A stretch of DNA of 64,000 nt from Salegentibacter sp. R32 (GCF_008692195.1 NZ_RXOM01000003.1:101446-165445), one strand, 5' to 3'; shown: positions 25,230-34,489, counted from the first letter of the stretch. Translations and numbers: made by a program. Notes: generated by a model not told the origin, from the letters alone.

Positions 25230-27412
25230 TATTTTTTAGCGCGTTGCACCAATTCTAATTTACTTAAATCAGCCTCGGTAGTAAACATTCCGTAGTTAAT
25301 GATGGCTTTTCTTTTTTCAATTTTATCTATTGTTCCTACTGAGCGGCTATCTTCTAAGCGTACGCGGTCATTCACTTTAAAAGAAACTATTTTCTTTTCT
25401 TCGGCCTTTTTTTCTTCTTCTACTTGCTTCTTTTTCTCTTCTTTCTTCTTTTGTCGGATAACTTCAATTTTCTTTTCAGCTTCCTTTTTTATTTTCTGCT
25501 CTTGTTTTTTCTTGACTTGCTGTTTCTTTTTCGATTCTTTTTTACGTTTAGAATTTTCAATAGCTACCAATTTCAAGAACTCTCCAACCAATGCTTTCTT
25601 ATTGTTATTATTGAAGAAGTTTTCACTTAAGCCATCTATTTTCTGACCTAAATAAATCATTCGTTGATTACTATCATATAATTCCTGAAAACCTTCTAAC
25701 TTTTGCTGAACCTTTGCATTAATTTCATCCAAACGTTTTTTTTCTTCGGCAGCTTTTTCTTCTTTTTCTTTTAAGCTGGAAGTGGTTTTTGAGAGTTTAG
25801 AACGTTCTTGCTGAAGTTTAGCAATACTTTTATCAAACCTAATTTTCCCACGTTCTACTTTCTTTTTAGAACGATTGATTAAACTGTATGGAATACCATT
25901 TTTCTGGGCCACTTCAAAAGTGAAAGAACTTCCAGCCTCTCCTAGATGTAATTTGTATAAAGGCTCCAAAGTTCGGGAATCAAACAACATATTTGCATTG
26001 GAAATCGCTTCCGTTTCTTGCGCCATTTTCTTCAAGTTGGCGTAATGCGTAGTGATAATTCCATAGCTGTTTTTTTCATAAAACACTTCCAAAAAGGTTT
26101 CCGCTAAAGCGCCACCTAATTCCGGGTCACTTCCAGTACCAAATTCATCAATTAAAAAGAGGGTTTTATCATCGCATTTCCGAAGAAAATAATTCATATT
26201 CTTTAATCGGTAAGAATACGTACTTAAATGGTTTTCAATACTTTGGTTATCGCCAATATCGGTCAGCACTTTATTGAAAAAGCAAACACGGCTAAATTCG
26301 TGCACGGGAATCAACATTCCACTTTGGAGCATCACTTGTAAAAGTCCAACGGTTTTTAAGGTGATACTTTTTCCGCCGGCATTAGGACCGGAAATCACAA
26401 TAATTCTATTATCGGGAAGCAATTCTATATCCTGCGGAAAGGTTTTTTCTCCGTTTTTTTTATTATTCAAATAAAGAAGAGGGTGATAAGCTTCTTTTAG
26501 CTGAACTTCTCGGTTTTTAGTAATCTTAGGAAGAATGGCACCCAGTTCTTCTGCATATTTGGTTTTAGCAGCAATCACATCAATTTCACTCAAAACATCT
26601 TGGTATTGAATGAGCAACTCCCGGGAAGGTCGTATAAATTCAGTCAATTCCTTTAAAATGCGGTTGACTTCTTCTTTTTCTTCATACTGAAGGTTATTGA
26701 GTTCACGGGCAAATTGCAAGGTTGCTTCTGGTTGAATATAAACAATGCTTCCGGTTTTTGAACTTCCTAAGATGGAACCTTTCACTTTTCGGCGATGCAT
26801 AGCGGTAACGGCCAATACACGAACATTATCGACGACGGTTTCTTTAATTTCATCTAAATAACCAGCGTTTTTATAAGCAGAGAGCGCACTTACAAAACTT
26901 GAATTAATTTGTGACTGGACACTATTAATTGACCTTCTAATGTTTTGAAGTAGTGGAGAGGCTTCATCTTTAATTTCACCAAAACGATTGATGACTTGCT
27001 CTATTTTTTCGATGAGATGTTTGGTGAATTCAACTTCATCGGTGGTTTTATGGAGGTTAGGATAAATTTCTTTGTATTTCCTAAAATGAATGATGAGCGT
27101 ATTAACGGTTTGTGATAAAGTGGCAATTTTACGAATGCCACCTACTTCTAAAATACTCTCTTCAATATTTAGAAATTTAATTTCTTTGTCGATGGTCTCA
27201 AATCCGTGATTGGGGATTCTTGTTTCCTGTAATGCCGAAGATTTATATTCGTTGGTTTGATGAAGCGAAAACAAAGTTTCTCCATAAGTTGTATGAGGAA
27301 CTATTTGTAAAGCTTTATTTTTTCCTTTATCGGTAATGCAAAGTTCACTAACTTGTTGGCAAACGGAAGGAAATTCTAAATCTTTAAGGGTCTTTTCTGT
27401 TATTTTTATCAT
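25229..27412 (-). CDS. mutS2: MutS2-family ATPase without Smr domain
   Basis: DNA- or ribosome-associated ABC-type ATPase of the MutS2 branch, 727 residues. The MutS core and clamp helices fill about 1-320. Walker A is SGPNAGGKSITL (near 338-349), Walker B LFLIDEFGTGSDP (near 413-425) and the H loop THYANLKK. From about 510 to 660 follows a long Lys/Glu/Gln-rich coiled coil. The C-terminus is a small KOW-like fold (VNDRVRLEDSRSVGTIDKI). The Smr nuclease domain that ends classic MutS2 is missing; the frame closes normally, so this is the Bacteroidota form rather than a truncation. Recent work on MutS2 points to collided-ribosome rescue as well as recombination control; which role applies here cannot be read from sequence. 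Confidence 0.9.
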   Translation of the reverse strand: MIKITEKTLKDLEFPSVCQQVSELCITDKGKNKALQIVPHTTYGETLFSLHQTNEYKSSALQETRIPNHGFETIDKEIKFLNIEESILEVGGIRKIATLSQTVNTLIIHFRKYKEIYPNLHKTTDEVEFTKHLIEKIEQVINRFGEIKDEASPLLQNIRRSINSVQSQINSSFVSALSAYKNAGYLDEIKETVVDNVRVLAVTAMHRRKVKGSILGSSKTGSIVYIQPEATLQFARELNNLQYEEKEEVNRILKELTEFIRPSRELLIQYQDVLSEIDVIAAKTKYAEELGAILPKITKNREVQLKEAYHPLLYLNNKKNGEKTFPQDIELLPDNRIIVISGPNAGGKSITLKTVGLLQVMLQSGMLIPVHEFSRVCFFNKVLTDIGDNQSIENHLSTYSYRLKNMNYFLRKCDDKTLFLIDEFGTGSDPELGGALAETFLEVFYEKNSYGIITTHYANLKKMAQETEAISNANMLFDSRTLEPLYKLHLGEAGSSFTFEVAQKNGIPYSLINRSKKKVERGKIRFDKSIAKLQQERSKLSKTTSSLKEKEEKAAEEKKRLDEINAKVQQKLEGFQELYDSNQRMIYLGQKIDGLSENFFNNNNKKALVGEFLKLVAIENSKRKKESKKKQQVKKKQEQKIKKEAEKKIEVIRQKKKEEKKKQVEEEKKAEEKKIVSFKVNDRVRLEDSRSVGTIDKIEKRKAIINYGMFTTEADLSKLELVQRAKK

Positions 27413-27438
27413 AGCAATTTTCTACATTCGTAGCAGTG

Positions 27439-27446
27439 CAAATTTA
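27439..27446 (-). promoter_or_regulatory. Probable -7 element for mutS2
   Basis: On the minus strand TAAATTTG fits TAnnTTTG, 27 bases before the mutS2 ATG. It lies in the 45-base divergent gap shared with ung. Confidence 0.4.
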
Positions 27447-27457
27447 AATAATATTTT

Positions 27458-28123
27458 ATGAAGGTAGCCATAGATGAAAGCTGGAAAAGTGAATTACAAC
27501 AAGAATTTGAGAAACCTTATTTTAAGCAATTGGCAGAATTTGTTAAAAATGAATATCAATCGCATCGATGTTACCCCAAAGGAAAAGATATTTTTGCTGC
27601 TTTTGACTATTGTAAGTTTGATGATTTAAAAGTGGTTATTATCGGTCAGGATCCTTATCACGGTGTTGATCAAGCCAACGGATTGTGTTTTTCGGTAAAA
27701 GATCATGTGGCGATGCCCCCTTCATTAATCAATATTTTTAGGGAGATTGAACAAGATTTAAACAAGCCTTTTCCAAAAACAGGGAATTTAGAACGTTGGG
27801 CCAAACAAGGAGTTTTATTGTTAAATGCTACCTTAACGGTGAGAGCCCATCAAGCCGGAAGCCATCAAGGGAAAGGTTGGGAGCAGTTTACCGATCAAGT
27901 AATTTCAACCATTTCAGCTAAAAAAGAAAATGTAGTTTTTTTACTGTGGGGAGGCTTTGCCAAAAAGAAAGCTCAATTAATAGATAAAAGTAAACACCAT
28001 ATTTTAGCTTCAGGACATCCTTCGCCATTAAGTGCTAATAGGGGATATTGGTTCGGGAATAAACATTTTAGTAAAACCAATGCATTTTTAAAATCTAAGC
28101 ATCTTGAACCTGTGGAGTGGTAG
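27458..28123 (+). CDS. ung: Uracil-DNA glycosylase
   Basis: Removes uracil from DNA to start base-excision repair. The 221 residues are family 1 UDG. The water-activating loop GQDPYHG (about 63-69) has the catalytic Asp, the Pro-rich loop is AMPPSLINI, the Gly-Ser-type region is LLLWGGFAKKK, and the Leu intercalation loop is HPSPLSANRG (near 190). It diverges from mutS2 and converges on the small membrane protein gene, overlapping it by 29 bases. Confidence 0.98.
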   Translation: MKVAIDESWKSELQQEFEKPYFKQLAEFVKNEYQSHRCYPKGKDIFAAFDYCKFDDLKVVIIGQDPYHGVDQANGLCFSVKDHVAMPPSLINIFREIEQDLNKPFPKTGNLERWAKQGVLLLNATLTVRAHQAGSHQGKGWEQFTDQVISTISAKKENVVFLLWGGFAKKKAQLIDKSKHHILASGHPSPLSANRGYWFGNKHFSKTNAFLKSKHLEPVEW

Positions 28124-28268
28124 AGGTATTCACTTTTCTAACTTCTTGCTCATAGTCCACCTTTTTAGCTTTTGATGTACTCGTTTCTTCAACTTTATTT
28201 CTACTGAAAATGAATATGAAAATGTTAAGTACAAGTAAAGCGCCTAAGACGATAAAAAAAGTTAGCAT
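28095..28268 (-). CDS. Small single-pass membrane protein
   Basis: A 57-codon frame with an ATG at 28266-28268 and a TAG at 28095-28097. Residues 1-22 (MLTFFIVLGALLVLNIFIFI and on) form one hydrophobic helix, followed by a Ser/Thr/Lys-rich soluble tail ending TTPQVQDA. This is a typical small inner-membrane protein; no family is recognised. Supporting evidence is the clean hydrophobic-then-charged layout and third-position bias toward A/T. The 3' end overlaps ung by 29 bases in the opposite direction. It is downstream of nothing on its strand, so it must have its own promoter. Confidence 0.68.
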   Translation of the reverse strand: MLTFFIVLGALLVLNIFIFIFSRNKVEETSTSKAKKVDYEQEVRKVNTSTTPQVQDA

Positions 28269-28343
28269 ACCTAAGTTTTGTATTGGTTTCTACAGTGTAG
28301 ATACAACGATAACGCAAAGGTTGCGTAAAAATTTTAGATTTCC

Positions 28344-29195
28344 TTAAGATTTTACGACAAAATCTTTGAAATCAAGTTTTTTATTGATTAAGTTTAAGTT
28401 AAATAATTGATCTTGTGTTTCTTCTATAGTTTCTTTTTTTATTTGGTTTTGAGACCATTCTGTTTTTTCAAGCCAAAGAGAAACATCTTTTTCTTTTTGT
28501 AGGTATTTTTCAGCTAAAATTTTAGCTAGATGATTCGTATTTTTAAAGTTTTCTGTCACTGAATTTAAAACAGAAAGTAGTTTTTTTACTTCCGATTTAT
28601 TCAATTTATAGAAGCTATCGGTTGCTGCTATCACAAAACAGGGCCAAGGACTTGGGCAATCACCAACTCTTCTAAAGGTGCCGTTATCTACTAAAGGTTT
28701 CGTCGTAAAATGTTCCCACATAAAGTATTGCGCATCATCGTCCGGTAATGCTTTTATCGCACCTGATAAATCGTTTACCACTTCAAAATCCAATTCTTGG
28801 GTGTTCCAACCTTGGTTTTTGGCATTGATGTAAGCGAGAAGGTGAGAACCTGAACCGTAACGGCTAATAGCTGCTTTGGTATTTTCTAAATCTGAAATGC
28901 TTTTATAGGAAGAATTTGCGGCTACGTGAATTCCCCAAATTAAAGGACTGGCAATATAGTTTTGCAGAATTTTAAAATCGCTTCCTTCTATAATTTCTTT
29001 TACAATGCCTTCAGTAAGCATTAAAGCGATATCTATTTCATTATTTTTTAGCGCTTGAGAGAGTTCTCCGGTTCCGCCATAAAAATCTATCCATTCTACT
29101 TCAATTCCTTCTTTTTCAAAAAGTTTTTCTTCAATTGCAATATGCCAGGGATAATTGAAATGTTCTGGAACTCCACCAACTTTAATCTTCTTCAT
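28344..29195 (-). CDS. Solute-binding-fold protein without signal peptide
   Basis: A 283-residue type II periplasmic-binding fold of the NMT1/SsuA-like group: KVGGVPEHFNYPWHIAIEEK at the start, a GGTGELSQAL ligand loop (about 39-48), DIALMLTEGIV, then SRYGSGSHLLAY in the second lobe. Family members normally feed ABC importers for nitrate, sulfonates or thiamine precursors. This one has no signal peptide or lipobox and no ABC permease or ATPase beside it, so it probably acts in the cytoplasm as a small-molecule enzyme or sensor. Its ATG shares a base with the ppk1 stop codon (TAATG), so the two are translated together. Function unknown. Confidence 0.82.
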   Translation of the reverse strand: MKKIKVGGVPEHFNYPWHIAIEEKLFEKEGIEVEWIDFYGGTGELSQALKNNEIDIALMLTEGIVKEIIEGSDFKILQNYIASPLIWGIHVAANSSYKSISDLENTKAAISRYGSGSHLLAYINAKNQGWNTQELDFEVVNDLSGAIKALPDDDAQYFMWEHFTTKPLVDNGTFRRVGDCPSPWPCFVIAATDSFYKLNKSEVKKLLSVLNSVTENFKNTNHLAKILAEKYLQKEKDVSLWLEKTEWSQNQIKKETIEETQDQLFNLNLINKKLDFKDFVVKS

Positions 29196-31243
29196 TAAGA
29201 ATGCTTTTTCTTTAGGTAATTATATATTTCGTATTGAGAACGAATAGGATGGGCAGGATCGTGTGCTACATATTCATTCTTTTGGGTGTAGTCTTGGACT
29301 CTCGCTTTTACGTTATCGTTTAACTGAATTTGTAAAATTTCTTTTAATTCTTGTTTGATATCTTCATCAAAAATAGGAGCAAGCACTTCTATTCGACGAT
29401 TTAGGTTCCGGTTCATCCAATCGGCACTTCCCATAAATACACGTTCGTCGCCACCATTATGGAAAATATAAATTCTTCCATGTTCCAAAAACCGATCGAT
29501 GATACTGGTAATATAAATATTTTCGCTCAAGCCTTCAACGCCGGCAATTAAACAAGTAAATCCTCGTACTAAAAGTCGAATTTTCACTCCACTTTTGTTA
29601 GCTCGGTACAATAAATCTATCATTTCTTCATCTTCCAAGCTATTCATTTTTGCTGTAATTTTGGCTTCCCTTCCAGCTTCGGCTTCATCAATTTCGTTTA
29701 AAATCATTTGAGTGAATTCCCGACGCGTATCAAAAGGAGAAACCAATAGATTTTTAGCTCTTGGAATAATTAACTCGCCTTCTAAGACTTTAAAGACCCG
29801 ATCTAATTCTTTGGTAATTTTTTTATGAGATGTAAATAAAGCGTGATCACAATAAATTTTACTAGTTTCAGCATTAAAATTTCCGGTACCTACGTAAGCA
29901 TACTTTATACTTTCTCCATTTTCAATCCTATCGATTAAAAATATTTTAGAGTGGACTTTTATTTTGGGATAACTGTAAATTACATTTGCGCCTTTTTCTT
30001 CAAATTTGCGTCCCCAAGTAATGTTGTTTTCTTCGTCAAACCGAGCTTTGGCTTCTATAAAAACCGTAACTTCTTTGCCTTTTTCTAAGGCTTTTAAGAG
30101 CGAACTGGTTAGCGCAGATTCATCAGCCACGCGATATAAAGAGATTTTTATGGAAACTACATCATCATCTTCCGCAGCTTGTTCAATAAAGTTTTCAACA
30201 TAGGAAAAAGACATATATGGAAAATGAAGCAACTGGTCTTTTTCTTTAATTATTTTGAAATAATCTTCTTCGCTTTCAAAAGTTTTATGCGGAATGGGCG
30301 TAAGCTCTTCGTATTTTAATGCCGGATTATTGGTTGGGTCGGGAAAGGAGAAAAAATCACTGAAATTATGATACTTTCCGCCAGGCATCATATCTATTTT
30401 CCCTAATCCTAAATGTTTTCTTAGTTTTTTCTGAAGCTCTTTTGGCATTCCAGCATCGTATAACAAACGGGTAGGTTGGCCATCGGTACGTTGTTCGAGT
30501 GATTCATAAATTTTTTCAGCTAAAACTCCGTTAAACTGGTCGTCGATGTACAATTCAGCGTCCCGTGACATTTTCACTTGGTAAATTCCTTCTACTTTTC
30601 GTTGAGGAAAAACTTCGTGAATTTCGGCCCGGATAATATCATCTACAAATGTAATGTAATGTTCTTTTCCAGAACTCGCTAACTCTATAAATCTTCCTAA
30701 TTGATTTACCGGAATATTGACCACTCCGGCTTCTTCTTCATTTTCAAAAGCAATAAAAAAATAAATGGTATTATTTTCTAGGAAGAGTTGATTTTTCTTA
30801 TCAAAATCAACCAATTGTGGTTCAAGAAGATCTTTTATTTTTGATTGATAAATTGCTTGAGCTTCGCTTAATTGATTTTCTGTAAAATCTGTATGCTGAA
30901 TAAGATGGATATGATTTTCAGCTAATTCCGGTAAAATTTCATGTTTGAAAATTTCTCCGAACTGAATTTGTTGCTCTTTTACATCTTTTATAATCTGCTT
31001 GACTTTTTTATTGGGTTTTAAAGCCAGCTTTTTACGTAAACTTTTCTTGATTTTTTTGATTTGCCGAAGTTGAGAAACCCGTACGCGATAATATTCATCT
31101 AGATTGGAAGAAAAAATAGCTAAAAACTTTAAGCGCTCCAGCACCGGATTACTTTTGTCTGCAGCTTCTTGTAACACACGTTTGTTGAAGTTGAGCCAAT
31201 CTAAATCTCTATGTTGAAACCTTTTATCTTGAGTTTCTGTCAT
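29195..31243 (-). CDS. ppk1: Polyphosphate kinase 1
   Basis: Reversibly polymerises the ATP gamma-phosphate into polyphosphate. The protein shows the N, head and two phospholipase-D-like domains of PPK1: FQHRDLDWLNFNKRVLQEA at the N-terminus, the head with RYREV-like segments, and VHSKIFLIDR in the C1 domain with the catalytic His that is autophosphorylated. The second domain has EHGRIYIFHNGG and RVFMGSADWMNRNL. I take the ATG at 31241-31243 as start, giving 682 residues; a TTG directly upstream adds only one residue. It is coupled by overlapping stop/start to the solute-binding-fold gene. Confidence 0.96.
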   Translation of the reverse strand: MTETQDKRFQHRDLDWLNFNKRVLQEAADKSNPVLERLKFLAIFSSNLDEYYRVRVSQLRQIKKIKKSLRKKLALKPNKKVKQIIKDVKEQQIQFGEIFKHEILPELAENHIHLIQHTDFTENQLSEAQAIYQSKIKDLLEPQLVDFDKKNQLFLENNTIYFFIAFENEEEAGVVNIPVNQLGRFIELASSGKEHYITFVDDIIRAEIHEVFPQRKVEGIYQVKMSRDAELYIDDQFNGVLAEKIYESLEQRTDGQPTRLLYDAGMPKELQKKLRKHLGLGKIDMMPGGKYHNFSDFFSFPDPTNNPALKYEELTPIPHKTFESEEDYFKIIKEKDQLLHFPYMSFSYVENFIEQAAEDDDVVSIKISLYRVADESALTSSLLKALEKGKEVTVFIEAKARFDEENNITWGRKFEEKGANVIYSYPKIKVHSKIFLIDRIENGESIKYAYVGTGNFNAETSKIYCDHALFTSHKKITKELDRVFKVLEGELIIPRAKNLLVSPFDTRREFTQMILNEIDEAEAGREAKITAKMNSLEDEEMIDLLYRANKSGVKIRLLVRGFTCLIAGVEGLSENIYITSIIDRFLEHGRIYIFHNGGDERVFMGSADWMNRNLNRRIEVLAPIFDEDIKQELKEILQIQLNDNVKARVQDYTQKNEYVAHDPAHPIRSQYEIYNYLKKKHS

Positions 31244-31312
31244 CAATAAAATTTTTCTAAAACTACAAATAAGCCTGCGTAGCTATTTTTAAAGTTCTGT
31301 TAAATAAAAGGA

Positions 31313-32188
31313 TTAGAGGTTGACTATTTTTTCTAAGGTGAAATTGATAAGTTGGTCTACGATTTCCCCAGGATTTTCACTGAATTCTCCCGTTAACCGA
31401 TTCGCAAGAATTGCATTTAACGATAAAGCTTGATGCCCGAACAATTTTGCCATTCCGTAAATTCCGCTGGTTTCCATTTCCAGATTGGTTACCCGTAAAT
31501 TTTTGTAGTTAAAATCGGTTAGCTTTTGCATAAAGTTTTCATCTTGAAGAGGCGCACGCAATACCCGACCTTGTGGAGCATAAAATCCAACATTGGTGGC
31601 GGTAATTCCTTTAGAAATTTCTCCGGTTTTGGTAAAATGCTGAAGTAATTCTGAAGAAGCATTCACCACATAAGGCTTCGCTTTAAAATTAGATAAAGCC
31701 AATTGATTTTCAACCTCTTTGGCAATTTCTGATTCTTGAATGCTTTCACTTTTATAAAAATGCAATAAACTATCAAAACCAATGGCTGTTTGCGTGGCGA
31801 CAATGGAATTAATAGGAATATCTTTTTGAATAGCGCCGGAAGTCCCAACTCTTATAATTTGAAGTTGCTTGAACTCTTTTTTTACTTCCCTTTTTTCAAG
31901 GTCGATATTTGCTAAGGCATCGAGTTCATTCAAAACAATATCGATATTATCGGTGCCAATTCCTGTTGAAATAACAGTTATTCTTTTGCCTTGGTAAGTT
32001 CCGGTTTGCGTGTGGAATTCACGTTTTCTTACTTTTACTTCAATTTCATCAAAATATTGTGTTACTTTTTCAACACGTTCAGGATCTCCCACAGTAATGA
32101 TGAGATCGGCTATTTGATGGGGAAGAAGATGAAGGTGGTAAATACTGCCATCTTCATTTAATATTAATTCAGATTCCTTAATAGGCAT
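31313..32188 (-). CDS. Nucleoside phosphorylase (PNP/UDP type)
   Basis: A 291-residue enzyme of the PNP_UDP_1 family that splits nucleosides with phosphate into base and ribose-1-phosphate. Visible landmarks are IITVGDPERVEKVTQYF (phosphate loop), ISTGIGTDNIDIVLNEL, RVGTSGAIQ, and NLEMETSGIYGMAKL, where the Glu-Met-Glu-like triad contacts ribose. It resembles uridine phosphorylase more than the trimeric purine enzyme, but substrate is not fixed by sequence. It lies two bases downstream of the DUF1835 gene and about 70 bases before ppk1, in the same leftward run. Confidence 0.92.
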   Translation of the reverse strand: MPIKESELILNEDGSIYHLHLLPHQIADLIITVGDPERVEKVTQYFDEIEVKVRKREFHTQTGTYQGKRITVISTGIGTDNIDIVLNELDALANIDLEKREVKKEFKQLQIIRVGTSGAIQKDIPINSIVATQTAIGFDSLLHFYKSESIQESEIAKEVENQLALSNFKAKPYVVNASSELLQHFTKTGEISKGITATNVGFYAPQGRVLRAPLQDENFMQKLTDFNYKNLRVTNLEMETSGIYGMAKLFGHQALSLNAILANRLTGEFSENPGEIVDQLINFTLEKIVNL

Positions 32189-32190
32189 TT

Positions 32191-33123
32191 TTATAATTTT
32201 AGTAAGTGATGCGATTCGTGGTCGTAAAGAAAATCATATTTTTTAGCTCCACCATAATACAAATCGTCTTTCAGCTCTTGATAGAAGTTTTGCGATTTAT
32301 TTAAGGCCATTTTACCTTCTTCGGTAAGCGAATATTTTGTATTGTCCAAGTACATAAATGACTTCAAGTTATCTATAATCCGAAGCATTTGGATATCACC
32401 ATAACCATAATAACCTTGATATTCCAAAGCATAACCTAATAATTGATTATGACTAGTTATGGTATGGGAAGTGATAATTTTTAAGAGATTTGCTTCCAGG
32501 GAATTTAAACCGGATTTTATATTGGGGAAACGTTCAATATGGGCGCGTAAGCAACTGGATAGGTATTCAAAATTAGAATTCTTTTTAATCTCTGGTTTTA
32601 AACGAAGCGGATTATTTCCGCAATACAATTTCCAAACCAGTTCAGCTAATTCGAGATCGTCTTCGTTCAATAAAATTTTATGATTAAAATGATTGAGCAG
32701 TTCTTTATCTTTTAATTGCGATAAACCTTGTAATTTTTCTTCTCCTTTTAATCGTTTGCTGCACACCAAATAAATTGGCTTTTGGATGTTTTGCTGAAAT
32801 AAAAACGAAATGGCCGCTATCATATTAATATGGCAGAACAAATCGAACTCAAACCAAAGAATAATTTCATCGTAATCTTTGGCTTGAGCTAGTTTTTCTA
32901 ATTCTGAAACAAATTTTAATTGATAATCAGAGGAAGGAACATCATAACAGGTCTCTAAGAATTCTTTTCGTATGTTGATGAATTCTTGACTTCCTACTTC
33001 TTGAACAGTTCTTCCCTCACAGAGCATTTCCCGCCAAGTAATTACTTCACCTGAAAGATTAAGCCTACTCATTTTATCGGTAAGGCTATCACCATTGGTT
33101 ATATGAAGCATTTTATTTGCCAT
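32191..33123 (-). CDS. DUF1835 domain-containing protein
   Basis: A 310-residue cytoplasmic protein with a DUF1835 N-terminal domain (LHITNGDSLTDKMSRL, VITWREMLCEG, and the EIILWFEFDLFCHINM segment with its W-x-E and D-x-x-x-x-x-N pattern). The C-terminal part is helical with a DUF3658-like look and ends in a winged-helix-type region (SLTEEGKMAL). The function of DUF1835 is unknown. It is separated by only a few bases from both neighbours, so it is co-transcribed with the YciH and phosphorylase genes. Confidence 0.87.
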   Translation of the reverse strand: MANKMLHITNGDSLTDKMSRLNLSGEVITWREMLCEGRTVQEVGSQEFINIRKEFLETCYDVPSSDYQLKFVSELEKLAQAKDYDEIILWFEFDLFCHINMIAAISFLFQQNIQKPIYLVCSKRLKGEEKLQGLSQLKDKELLNHFNHKILLNEDDLELAELVWKLYCGNNPLRLKPEIKKNSNFEYLSSCLRAHIERFPNIKSGLNSLEANLLKIITSHTITSHNQLLGYALEYQGYYGYGDIQMLRIIDNLKSFMYLDNTKYSLTEEGKMALNKSQNFYQELKDDLYYGGAKKYDFLYDHESHHLLKL

Positions 33124-33126
33124 TTG

Positions 33127-33456
33127 CTATCCGCCAACGCGTTTTACTTGAAAACCTTTATCTTGAAGTATTTCCATAATCTGCGGACGATAATCTCCTT
33201 GAATAATAATTTTTTCATTTTTGAAGCTTCCGCCAACGCCTAAAGTTGTTTTAATTTCTTTGGCGAGCTTTTTAAAATCTTCATCAGCGCCGGTATAACC
33301 CTCAATAATGGTAATAGGTTTTCCTTTTCGCTTTTCATATTTACAAATTAAAGGATCATCCTGAAGCCAAAGATTGTCTTGGGATTCTTCTTCTTGCGGA
33401 CTTTCTTCCGGTTCGTGATCAGGAAATAAATTCTTGAGTTGGTCTTGTAAATCCAT
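33127..33456 (-). CDS. yciH: SUI1/eIF1-like translation factor (YciH type)
   Basis: A 109-residue protein whose C-terminal 75 residues form the SUI1 fold related to eIF1: KRKGKPITIIEGYTG (about 42-56), the LAKEIKTTLGVGGSFK loop and IIIQGDYRPQIMEIL. Bacterial YciH can act on initiation fidelity in vitro but is not essential. The N-terminal 40 residues are acidic and probably disordered. It is four bases from the 2OG oxygenase gene and three from the DUF1835 gene. Confidence 0.93.
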   Translation of the reverse strand: MDLQDQLKNLFPDHEPEESPQEEESQDNLWLQDDPLICKYEKRKGKPITIIEGYTGADEDFKKLAKEIKTTLGVGGSFKNEKIIIQGDYRPQIMEILQDKGFQVKRVGG

Positions 33457-33460
33457 CAGA

Positions 33461-34423
33461 TTATTTGTCTTCTTTAATTAACCCAATTTCCACTAAACGT
33501 TGATGTAGGAAATCTCCCGCTGTAATATCTTCATATTGTTTTGGGTGATTTTCATCGATACATTCTTCCAGACAATCTAAGCGCATATCGCTTCTTGGGT
33601 GCATAAAAAATGGAATTGAATAGCGAGGTTCACTCCATTGTTCTTTTGGTGGATTTACCACCCGATGAATGGTAGAACGTAGTTTATTATTGGTATGTCG
33701 CTCCAACATATCACCTACATTAATTACCAATTCATCTTCAGCTGGTTTGGCGTCAATCCATTCTCCATCTTTTCTTAACACTTGAAGTCCTCCGGTAGAA
33801 GCTCCCATAAGAAGGGTAATTAAATTAATATCTCCATGAGCTCCAGCCCTTACTGCACCTTTAGGTTCTTCAGTGATAGGAGGGTAGTGAATAGGTCTTA
33901 AAATACTGTTTCCGTTACTTGCCCAATGGTCAAAATAATGTTCTTCCAAACCAATATATAGTGCTAAAGCTCTTAACACGTAAATTCCGGTTTTTTCAAG
34001 CATTCTGTAAGCTTCCATTCCGGTATGGTTAAAGTCTTTTAATTCTTCCACCTGAACATTTTTTGGATACTCTTCAATAAGATTAGCGTCTTCATCCGGC
34101 TCTTGTCCAAAATGCCAAAATTCTTTTAAATCGCCTTCTTTTTTTCCTTTTGCGTGTTCTTTTCCGAAGGAAATATAACCCCGTTGACCGCCCAGCCCTT
34201 CGATCTCATATTTTTGTTTTACATCTACTGGTAAATCAAAAAAAGCTTTTACTTCTTTGTAAAGCTCTTCAACTAGCTGGTCACTTAAAAAGTGATTTTT
34301 TAGGGATACAAAGCCTATTTCCTCATAAGCTTTACCAATTTCGTTGACAAATTTTTGTTTGCGTTTGGGATCTTCAGATAGAAAGTTGGCAAGATCTACG
34401 CTAGGTATATTGTTAACTGACAT
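33461..34423 (-). CDS. Isopenicillin N synthase-family 2-oxoglutarate/Fe(II) oxygenase
   Basis: A non-haem iron oxygenase, 320 residues, with the DIOX_N segment at the start (IPSVDLANFL, then GFVSLKNHFL) and the catalytic 2OG-FeII_Oxy domain in the second half. The iron triad is visible as AHGDINLITLL (His and Asp, about 192-200) and the distal His in STIHRVVNP (about 258), followed by the RYSIPFF strand whose Arg binds the cosubstrate. Substrate unknown: bacterial members act on amino acids, ethylene precursors and others. It is first gene of the leftward run to 28344, with a TAATTTTG box upstream. Confidence 0.93.
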   Translation of the reverse strand: MSVNNIPSVDLANFLSEDPKRKQKFVNEIGKAYEEIGFVSLKNHFLSDQLVEELYKEVKAFFDLPVDVKQKYEIEGLGGQRGYISFGKEHAKGKKEGDLKEFWHFGQEPDEDANLIEEYPKNVQVEELKDFNHTGMEAYRMLEKTGIYVLRALALYIGLEEHYFDHWASNGNSILRPIHYPPITEEPKGAVRAGAHGDINLITLLMGASTGGLQVLRKDGEWIDAKPAEDELVINVGDMLERHTNNKLRSTIHRVVNPPKEQWSEPRYSIPFFMHPRSDMRLDCLEECIDENHPKQYEDITAGDFLHQRLVEIGLIKEDK

Positions 34424-34444
34424 ATTTTATATTTTGGAATAAAA

Positions 34445-34452
34445 CAAAATTA
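34445..34452 (-). promoter_or_regulatory. Probable -7 element for the oxygenase-ppk1 run
   Basis: TAATTTTG on the minus strand fits TAnnTTTG and lies about 22 bases before the oxygenase ATG. There is no well-spaced TTG. Confidence 0.42.
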
Positions 34453-34489
34453 AATAAATATATTCGATTTTATGTGTTAATCTATATAT

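Noticed and set aside
25299..25646. Open frame on the plus strand rich in Phe, Ser and Cys
   Set aside because: It is the antisense image of the Lys/Glu-rich coiled coil of MutS2 and has no features of its own.
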